Origin: Ulva prolifera
Taxonomy: Eukaryota > Chlorophyta > Ulvophyceae > Ulvales > Ulvaceae
Direction: 5' to 3'
Assembly: GCA_023078555.1 (NCBI GenBank)
Contig: CM041198.1
Coordinates: 3,457,354-3,521,353 of the forward strand
Length of the DNA stretch: 64,000 bases
Shown here piece by piece: positions 55,827 through 64,000 of the stretch. The stretch's first letter is position 1; the number at the start of each line of letters is the position of its first letter. The translations under genes and the position numbers were made by a program. Under the pieces are notes generated by a model, which was not told the DNA's origin, made no database searches, and was given only the letters and a program-made list of their open reading frames with translations.

Positions 55827-58581
55827 ATGACTGTGGAACGTGGAAGCGCAACATCGGAGGCTGGTCTGGCCGAAATTATGAGCCAGTTACAGAAATGCTC
55901 CGGCGATAGTCGTACGAGCCTGTTGGATCATTTCAAGCACCTTGCGCTGGCCATTCTGGATGGGGGAGAAGGACCAGTCGACGTAGCGCTACTGAGCAAG
56001 ACGCTGAAGAGGCAAATTCTGCAGCATACCGGTAACGACACGTTTCTCCCGGTCGCTGAGGTGAAGGATATGTCGCAGTTGAAGGAAGCACTGAGCGTGT
56101 TCGGGTGTGCCTGCCACGACCTGGCTCCTGCGCCAGCACTTCTAGCCAGCAAGCTCGTCTTCACTGGTAGCTTGATCCTTTGGTTGGTTTCCCATGCTTG
56201 TGTGTTCTCCGTACAGAGATACCAAAGCACCAATTGACATGACCACAGGCATGGTCGCAAAACAAAGTGCTCCCAACGAGTACATGACCCAGGACATGAC
56301 CAAAGTCGCATGGATGCTAGAGGCAGTTGGTGCCGGATGTGATGAACAAGAGATGTACGGAGTCGTTCTTCAGATGAAGAGGCTTGGACAGAATCCAAAC
56401 CTGAAGCTTTCGAATGTCCGCTTCTTCGGAAAGTTTTTTGGACTGCACCAGGACTACTATGTGTTTGAAGCGAAACCACGAACACAATCGCAGCAAACAC
56501 CAGAGACAGCTGAAGGTGTGCACTGTGGCAGCGACGATGCCATTTGTTGTATATATGGCATCAGGCGCATACCCATGTGACGACAGTGCTGCTGCGGGTC
56601 GAGCCAGCACTTGGCGCTTAACATGCTGTGTTCAGCGGCAGTTCCTTTGCTACAATCCAAGGACACATGCTGCATTGCTGTTGATGCGGTGTTGGCTGAC
56701 AGCAGCTTGACCACCCCGGTGGCACCATCAAGCCTCTGGCTGTCAGCCATAACATAGCCTTCTCATCCTCTCTAAGGTCTCCAACACCGACTTCATTCAG
56801 CCGTTCTACCCTCAGGCTGTTCCATCGTGCCACACTGTCGTGCTGCCTCCACGCATGAGCAAGTAGAGATGCCCCAGATGCTGCGGCCGGACACACACGT
56901 TTGCACACGCGTCAACTTGCATTGCTGCAAACGTACACCCCACATTGCCGGAGGCGTTCAAATCCAGCAGCCCTGCAGAAGGCGCTCGGTCCTGCGCTAC
57001 GCCACAAACACTGGCTGAAACGCCCCCACCGCACCCTGCCTTGCCTCTGTCAAATTTACTCGCCAGGGCAGCAAACAGCACAGAAGTCCTCAACACACGT
57101 TCACCGCACCCAGTTTCCACTCAAATCGTCACATTTTTTGCAGCTCGACCACAAGCGTGGTGCCCACCGTTCACCCCGGTGCCATCCCGCCTTTGCATAC
57201 ACAAATCTAACTCCTCGTGTTGAATGCTTCTGGCTGCATTGCCCTGCACTGTGCTTCCGTGCTCTTGAATGCATTGGCCTGGACTCTTCCGCTTTTTGGT
57301 TCCCAGTGCCACCCCACAAAACGCCCACAACGAGTCCCGGGAAACCCCGCCTCCGCAACCATCGCATAGCCTCGTGCCGCACTGCAGAGCGCTCCTCCCG
57401 AGAGGCCGCCGGTGAGTACCCCGCCGAGCCCCCCGGCTCCGGCACCAACGAGTTCCAGTACTTTGTCTGCCACCGCCTCGGCGACGCGGCCTTCACCCGC
57501 CTGCCGGACGCGCGGCCGGAGCACATCCGCGCGGCCCGCGCGCTCAAGCGGCTCCTCGTCGGCCACCTCGCCGCCCCCGTCTCGACGTTCCCGCCGTTCC
57601 CGTGGACCGAGGCGGAGTTCCTGCGCGCGCAGATCGCGCGCATCGGTGCCGCGACGGTGCTCGCGCCGGCGGGCTGGTTCTCGCAGGAGGAAGACGAGTC
57701 CGGCGGGGTCGCGGTCGTGCCGGCAGAGGAGGAGCTGGAGCCGGTGCCGATGCCCGAGGAGGACATGGACGCATGGCTCGGCAACTGGGTGCACCTGTGT
57801 GTCTCCGCCTCGTTGCTGTGGGCCCGCGGATCTGTCTTTGGTTGCTGTGGGCGCAGCCGCAGTGGCTGGTGCATGCCAGCGGTGCATGTGCTGATGCATA
57901 TGCCTCCCTTGGCCGTGGCCTTGGAGTTGTGCTGTGGTTCAAGCTGGTGTCGGGGAGGCGTTGTGCCACACCGTTCAGTTTGCCTGCCATGCCACGATGT
58001 GGACCTTGTGGACTGTTGACGCCATCCGTTCTCGTCGTGACACCATGGTGCAACCCGACCGCCCTGTGTTTCGGGGTCGATTTATATCAGCACGGCACGC
58101 ATGCGATCGCGGCACACTGCTTTGCAGGCGGGAGCACATGAAGCGACAAGGCCGCTGTCGCACGGCAACCATCCGCACGGTTCCTGAGGACGCGGAGGAG
58201 GAAGAGGAGGCGGAGCTGCAGGAGGACGAGCAGGAGGAGGCGCCTGAGGGCGGCCAGGTGCTCGCGGCGGTGGCGGAGGACGCGCGGGTGCGCGGCGCGC
58301 CCGCGTGGACGCCCGTGCTCAGCAGCGCGAGCCGCTTTGCGCGGGGGCAGGTGCTTGCGGTGCGCAGCGTGCTGTGGCCAGGGGCGGTCGCGGTGTCGCA
58401 CCGGCGCGACTTTGCGAACGTTTACGTCGGCTGGGGCGTAAAGACGGCGCCTTTCGTGCCGCTGCCGCCTCTACCGATCGCGGCGGAGTATGACGACACG
58501 CTGGTGGCGTCGGTGGACATGCCGGTGAAGGCGGACCCTGACGCGGCACCACCGCCGGAGGATGAGGCGGAGGAGGAGTGA
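55827..58581 (+). CDS. RSP4/6: Radial spoke head protein 4/6 (RSP4/RSP6, RSPH4A family), complete 4-exon gene
   Basis: Exons 55827-56104, 56217-56515, 57388-57796 and 58128-58581 give 1440 nt, 479 aa, near the roughly 460 aa of Chlamydomonas RSP4 and RSP6. Introns are GT-AG (donors GTGTGC, GTGTGC, GTGTGT) with phases 2, 1 and 2 matching. Landmarks: an N-terminal helical 'SLLDHFKHLALAIL' segment, 'VRFFGKFFGLHQDYYVFE' (about 170), 'GSGTNEFQYFVCHRLGD' (about 210), 'PARALKRLL'-like region and 'FPPFPWTEAEFLRAQIARI' (about 255-275), 'GNWVHL' joined to 'REHMKRQGR' across intron 3, 'AVRSVLWPGAVAVSHRRDFANVYVGWG' in part near 420, and an acidic tail. The protein sits in the radial spoke head of motile 9+2 axonemes and helps control dynein-driven bending. 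I cannot separate RSP4 from RSP6. The start ATG is the first in frame before the conserved N-terminus. Confidence 0.93.
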
Positions 58582-61254
58582 GCGCACAGGCGCGGCGTAA
58601 CGTGCGTGGTGGGAGCAGATGCATGGGCTGGGGGAGGGGGAGGGGGTATGGCTGCATGGCATGGTTGCATGTTGCGTCGGCGGGGCGTATGGTGGTCGGG
58701 GCGAGTGCTGGGTGCTTGATCGATGTGTGGGGGCTATTGGAGATCAGAGGGGCAGAACGGAACAGACAGCCTGACAATTTGGGTCATGGTGCTCAGCAGC
58801 GTTTTGGGCCATTACTGGAAGGGCGTGGTCGCGGTGCTGTTCCATGTGTTGAGGTTGACAGCCGGCAGCGCTGCCCTTGCGCCCACGGATTTGACCTTCC
58901 CAGTGGCATAATTCAAGGTGTATCATTTGGCATTGAAGGTGGTTTTGGAGAGGTTTTGTTTCGGCTTTGTGACTGCAGGGCACCTGTGGGGCATGCAGCC
59001 GGAGCTGGAATGTTGGACCATCAGACTCGATCACAGATGTGGACGAAGGCTCTTGCTTTTCGGCACGATTTCGCAGGGTTGGACGCAGCGATGCAGCAGG
59101 CCACAGTGCTGCACTCGCGCTCCAGCGTCACCGCATGTTGCATGTTAGCCTGATGTGCAGCACATGGAGATAGCCTGCTTTCACTAAAAAGCGCTGTTGG
59201 GCGTGCTACTACAGGTCTACTTGGCATCTTGGCTAGGCTTGATCTCCCTGTGCGTGGCTGAGCAGATGGAGCACCGTGGGATGTATCATCCAGGTTCCTG
59301 ACAGAGTGTGATTGCTCCAGTGCCAGCCAGGCAGCACAGGTTCTGCTGGAGGCCATTACATGAGGCCGTATGTAAGGGGGCATTGACAACTCCAGCAGAT
59401 GTTTGATTCACAATCACATGTAGCCATTTTGCCAGCGAATTTCAGCATTCAGTTTAGACATGGCCATGGTCCCCTGACGTGGTGGGGCTCGGAAACTCTG
59501 TAACGGGCGGCCAACTTCAGCACTCGATGTGATGTAACCGTGCCAGGCCAGCGCTATGTGCTACCATGTGATACATTTCGGCACCGGAGCGCTGTTGCGT
59601 CGAACATCAAACAGTTTACCTTAGTACGGCGCTGGGTCATCTGTACTGATTGTCCTGAATGCTGTCAAGGATGATCATACAGGTTGTGATAGACGCGCCC
59701 CTGTGTTCGGCGAGATGTTCTCCCAAGCTGATATCATAGCTCTGCGCGTGTAATTGTCAGTCTGGTGCATAGCCTGTTCCTGCGCGATGTTGTCGCGCAT
59801 CGATGTGCAATTGGCCGTGGCTGCGCTTGACCTGGAGGCGTGCGCTTTCTCCCATGTTCGCTCCACTCAGGCACAACTACCACCCTCGTAGTGCGGGGTG
59901 GAGTCATTGGGCATCATGTCCGGGGGCAGACCATGTCGCAGCAGGTCAGGCAGAGGAGTCGGTGACGAGTGGAGAATGTGTACCGAATGCATTCCGGAAT
60001 GCGACGCGGCCGCTTCAACTACAATGCGTGGAAAAATCACGATTCTGTGACCCGCGTGTGGGCCTAACCATTGTGAGACCACAATATGCCACTTGTCAAC
60101 GGCACGGCGCTGCTCTCAGCTCCACTCACCACTCAGAGATGCAGATTCTCCGAAGCTTGGGCAAGCTCGGCGTGCGCGGTGGACACAGATGTTTGCAATC
60201 CGTTGGATCATGCTAGACATGTAGCTCCCAACGGATGGTGTACGGGCATCTGGATGTAGTATTGGACACCATCCTCATGTAGGTCAGGCGCTTGCAGCTC
60301 GTGCGCCACCATATGTTGTAAATTGACACCTGGTCAGCGTGGGAAACATGCAGGTGGTTTTCCCAGGTCGTACCACAAGACCAATGCCAGCTCTGTCATT
60401 ATGCAACAGGACGTTTACGCCGGGCCACAAGCAGTGGCTGTCCAGCAAGGGTGGTTGCAAGAAACCTCTGCGGTCGAATTAAGTTAGTGTGAAGGCATTC
60501 GCGTACACCATGCACATTAGACCAGTAGCCGTGACATTTTCATCATCACCCAGTCAGTGGCTTTCTGTCATGCTGTGGTTGGGCACTGTGTGCGGGAGCT
60601 TGCAGCGACTAGGCGCTGTGTTTTACGAGTTCGGCGTGGGTGGCGCTCTTCCGACGTGCGAGCGTCGGGCCGTTGGAATGCTTGCTCGTTGCCCTGGCGG
60701 TGCAACCGGCCACTCCGGCTTTGTCCTTGTAACACACCCATGCGGTAGCATGAAAGGCTGGTTTGTGGCATGCACCCACCACATCTGATGCCACCAGGGG
60801 TGGCCTTGAATCAGCACGGGGCAGCAGTGTTGCTTCGCTATGCAGCATTTCCAGGACTGCTCTCCAGAACTTCTTTGAAAGTATACCTGAATATCCGGAA
60901 TTGCTGAAAGCCCACATACCCACACACCACACCCACGCACCCGCCCCCGCTCCAGCCCCCAACACAAGCAGCCCTGCGCCTTCACGCAAAACAACCCCGC
61001 CGCCCGCGTGGCCGTTGCAGGCCAAGCCCCCCCTCCCGTGGCCGGACCCCCCTCCACTCCCACGTCCGACCAGAGCAGCCCCGAGTGACAAAGCAACACC
61101 GCAGCTCCGTCATCCGAATGTGTCATACGGATGTGTCCGGGTGCCGGATCTCGCGGACGAGGCGGCGCGCGCCGGCCGGCAAAGCACCCGCGCCTGCAAC
61201 CGGCAATCGGCTAGCGAGGGCGACGCGGGGACGCCGCGGGTGGCTCGACGCTCA
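58582..61254. other. No recognised gene; 3' region of RSP4/6 and intergenic DNA
   Basis: The first few hundred bases are probably RSP4/6 3' UTR; frames there (for example 58578-59153) have no known domain. The rest shows only short frames, plus an R repeat on the minus strand near 60675-60735 and a GC-rich Pro-coding stretch at 60900-61090. Confidence 0.45.
60675..60735 (-). repeat. Dispersed repeat R, copy 4
   Basis: Minus strand: 'gtgttacaaggacaaagccg' followed by 'gtggccggttgcaccgcc' and 'gcaacgagcaagc'. It shares the opening and the general G/C-rich layout with the copies at 16060 and 61702. Confidence 0.5.
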
Positions 61255-61480
61255 GGCCGGATGGCCAGTGAGCGGCGGGAGGTCCTCGCATGAGACCACA
61301 AGTCCCGTCAGAACTGCCTGGCCCGCGTGGCGGGCCATCAGCGGGGCAGCGGCGTGAACCTGACGCGCGACGGCGCAGCAGGGCGTTGTGGAGATGTCGC
61401 GCATCGCGTTCCGTCGAGAGACACCTCCCGCCCCTGCAGCTAGATCAGCCATCCTGTTGAGGAACGCACATGTGTGAAGC
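61255..61480 (-). pseudogene. LINE-like ORF C-terminal remnant (copy L-f)
   Basis: The minus-strand frame encodes 'FLNRMADLAAGAGGVSRRNA', 'MRDISTTPCCAVARQVHAAA' and 'PLMARHAGQAVLTGLV', closely matching copy L-e at 39715-39906. Only this terminal piece is present, with no RT domain nearby. Confidence 0.5.
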
Positions 61481-61701
61481 ACTGGAGTCACACATACTCC
61501 ATCAATGATATCACACTCAACTTCAGTCCTGGATGGAGGCACTACAGAAATGTGCTGGTGTTGAAGGAGCTGGCAGTCTAGCCTGCTGCGTGAGTGTGAG
61601 CTAGGAGACGCTTGTATCATGTGCTCGCTAGTTGCATCGCAGAAACGTATTGCACGCTCTGGCACAAAGGTCCTGGTACGTGCATCACAGCTATGCTGTT
61701 T

Positions 61702-61760
61702 GTGTTGCAAGGATTAACGCGGCACGGCGGGCAGCACCATGAAACCAGCAGGCAAGCCGT
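61702..61760 (+). repeat. Dispersed repeat R, copy 5
   Basis: 'gtgttgcaaggattaacgcg' then 'ggcacggcgggcagcaccat', 'gaaaccagcaggcaagc'. Its 3' half matches copy 3 at 41302 well ('gaaaccagca.gcaagc'). Confidence 0.5.
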
Positions 61761-62028
61761 CCTGTTTGTGTGACTGCGTAGCCAGTGCTGTCTCGCACAG
61801 GGCGCGGTGTATGCTCTTGGCGATGTGTACTCTGGGTGGACATGTGCTACCTTCTGAGGACAAAGCTCCTACAGACAATTTCAGAGAGTGAAGTGATTGT
61901 GTGGCGCAGTGGCCACGTCGTGGTGGAGATGCCGGACAGCAAGGCGGCGCTGTCGGCGATAAATGTGTGCACAGCATGCTGCAATGGCTTTGTTTGTGGT
62001 TGATTGTTTTCCGTTCAAGGTGTGTAGT

Positions 62029-62148
62029 TTTCAGTTCAAGCGTGCATGGAGCACTGCATGCAGGGACTGATGTATGCAGCAAATTATTTGTTGTTTTCTG
62101 TTCAATCATGCATGGAGCGCTGCATGCAGCAACTGATGTATGAGTGCA
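62029..62148 (+). repeat. Degenerate tandem duplication, about 65-70-bp period
   Basis: Two successive blocks share 'tttc(a/t)gttcaa', 'catgcatggag', 'gctgcatgcag' and 'ctgatgtatg'. Confidence 0.6.
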
Positions 62149-62311
62149 TCCAGACCCGAGCACGTCCGGAAAGAAAGAAATCTCGGTGGCAGTACATTCT
62201 AACGTCATTCGAGAGATGGTGTGGCACTCCAGTGATATGGCCGCTATACCACTGGGTTGCCACAGATGGTGTATGTAGTTTTGGAGAAGTATCAGAGATC
62301 TCACGAACATT

Positions 62312-62394
62312 CGGCATATGTGGTCCCATTGATTCGGAGTTGTCAATGTCCATACAGGATACGGCTCAGTAAATTTAAGTTTACTTTGCTTTTA
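62312..62394 (+). repeat. Dispersed repeat S, copy 4
   Basis: 'cggcatatgtggtcccatt', 'cggagttgtcaatgtcc', 'aggatacggctcagtaaatt' and 'tttactttgcttt'. This and copy 1 at 38978 are the closest pair in the family. Confidence 0.75.
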
Positions 62395-64000
62395 CATTGA
62401 CAGTTGTGCTGTTATCGCTGTGATACCTGTAAGGCTGATGTCATGCACAGCAATCCCAATGGACAGCTCTGTGTCAGCACATGGGGTTCCAGGATGTAGA
62501 AAGTTGGCATGTATCCTCGCCTGAGTCACCTGTTCGATTCCTTGGGGACTGCGCTTGCATTTGCAGCTTGTCCATACCGCAGTGGCTTGCAGCACACCGA
62601 TGTGCACACCCATTCAGCTGGCACTTTCATGCACACACGGTTCTCATGCCTGCATCCACCACTCTATGCTGTATCGGCATTGATATGTGTGTTGATTATA
62701 GAAGGGACCGTGCATCGAGATGTTGCTCCAGGCAAACCAAACAAGGCCAAAGTCATGCCACAAACCACTGCTCGAGCTGACCTTGGAGCACATGGTGGTA
62801 CTCCCAATTGCGGCCTGCTTCAGCTGCTTTCAACCGACAGTGCATGTTCACCGCACAGGAATGCATAAGCTTGATTCTGAAGCTTGATTCTGGATGGTGG
62901 ATTGACGGCCAGATTCCAGGGCACTCGCTGGGTCTACTGGGTCGACCTTGGCTGGCATCTGTTAACCTAACCATGCAGCGAAGAATGGTTGGTGCTCAGG
63001 TGACTGCAGGCTTGCTGGCATTTATACGAATCAGAAAGGCCCAGTCTCCACCAACCTGGCCAACTTGGACACAGCTTACACACATGGTCACAGGCTGCGC
63101 AGATTGCCAGTGAATAGCCACCTTTCAGGCAGTCCTGTTCCCATGCTCTCAGGTATGACTGATGCAGTAGGGCTATCGTTGCAAGGCGGCAGATGCATCG
63201 TGTGACTAACCCATAGGGACTGGGAATGCACGTTCCCCAGTCTCCATGTATGTATGTAGTAGAGACATAGATTGACCTTGATCTGGTGGGCACCTGACCA
63301 CAGTGCAGCGACCAGCATGCCGCTCAAGATGACGTACGACAGCCACCGAAAATTCTAGTTGCCAAGACCATGCTCGCGTCCGGTCCAGAATTGCAGACAG
63401 TTAGTTGATGGATGATAATCGGACACGATGGCCACTGAGCATCCAGTACCTCAAAGTTACCGCTTCCAGTCGAAAGCGCACGACCACAGACGGAAGCCTG
63501 GGGGCACTGCTGTTCGCGATAAGATTCTGCAAAGGAAGTAAGGCCGAAGGTATTCTAGTTGAACCCGAGACGAGCGCTCAGGCGGCGGTCTAGTCCAGCA
63601 ATCTCGAGATGTACACGTCATTTGCAGATGTCGGGGTGCTGCAGCTAGCGCTGAGCCATTCTTTTTGTATGTACTAAAGGCGCCTTGAACTGGTGAACCT
63701 GACCAGATCGGGAAGAGGTGCTGTGTGGAAACCTGTGTCGTAGTCGTGGACGCTTCCGACGCGCAGCATCCGTTGCCCCGAGAGCACATCATTTGTGGCC
63801 GATCGCGCTCATCATTTCTGTTCGGGCATGTAAGCTCGGGCTGATGATGGCTGCGAACGATACGTACACGCAGAGGTCTCTCGTAGTGCATTCGCATGAC
63901 TACATTGTCGTCTTCCGACCGGAATGACTAGCTCGGGGCAAACACCATGGAATCAGGATGTCACTACGCATCGGTGTGAAACTTTCATGGGGAGCAGCTG

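Larger units (their letters stand above)
61481..64000. other. No recognised gene; R/S repeats
   Basis: Short overlapping frames without domains. A degenerate tandem pair (about 62029-62148, each with 'catgcatggag' and 'ctgcatgcag' and 'actgatgtatg') and R and S repeats are the only structures I see. The minus frame 63457-63897 and plus frame 63405-63593 overlap each other and match nothing known. Confidence 0.45.

Noticed and set aside
57101-57899. Long minus-strand frames opposite the radial spoke gene
   Set aside because: They are antisense shadows of RSP4/6 exon 3, which matches the family on the plus strand.
62520-62545. T-arm-like sequence (ctgttcgattccttgg) suggesting a tRNA gene
   Set aside because: No matching acceptor, D or anticodon arms are found around it.

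Overview
The window is eukaryotic nuclear DNA, most likely from a flagellated microalga; a green (prasinophyte-type) alga is my best guess but the lineage is not proven. Reasons: spliced genes with GT-AG introns, a radial-spoke gene (motile 9+2 flagella), Ty1/copia and LINE-like retroelements, and GC-rich exons in less GC-rich, repeat-laden intergenic DNA. There are no operons, rRNA genes or CRISPR arrays, and I recognised no tRNA gene.

Layout. 1-1990: no recognisable gene. 2000-10870: two decayed, same-strand copia elements of one lineage, both lacking gag and protease. 10870-14520: a LINE 3' end, an inverted fragment of a gene, then the gene itself (11925-14346, five exons, 571 aa): a PD-(D/E)xK nuclease-like domain fused to a protein kinase, of the type in Crinkler (CRN) effector C-termini. 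14520-20100: non-coding and repeats. 20713-22256 (-): a two-exon hypothetical gene. 22260-26930: no recognised gene. 26937-28508 (-): a long Ser/Ala/Pro-rich ORF, fused at its 5' end to LINE 3' ends. 31953-37469 (-): a nearly complete, very recent copia element with 704-bp LTRs and a CAGGG target duplication; its reverse transcriptase carries YVDG instead of YVDD. 37470-45600: repeats, including a composite dispersed repeat (called R and S here) and LINE remnants. 45867-46118: a small CxxC membrane protein, possibly DMAC1-like.

The eastern part holds the two best genes. 46163-55235 (-) is a complete 11-exon NOL6/UTP22 (Nrap) gene of 1138 aa, a small-subunit processome component. 55827-58581 (+) is a complete 4-exon radial spoke head protein 4/6 gene of 479 aa. 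They are head-to-head, 591 bp apart. Exon phases match at every junction I propose for NOL6, RSP4/6 and the nuclease-kinase gene, and nearly all 5' splice sites read GTGCG or GTGTG, which is unusual. 58600-64000 holds further R/S repeats and a LINE remnant but no recognised gene.

The most interesting items are the CRN-like nuclease-kinase gene with its inverted partial copy, the recent but apparently catalytically dead copia element primed by a half initiator tRNA, the GTGYG splice-donor bias, and a dispersed repeat that seems to overlap the exon 5/intron 5 border of NOL6.
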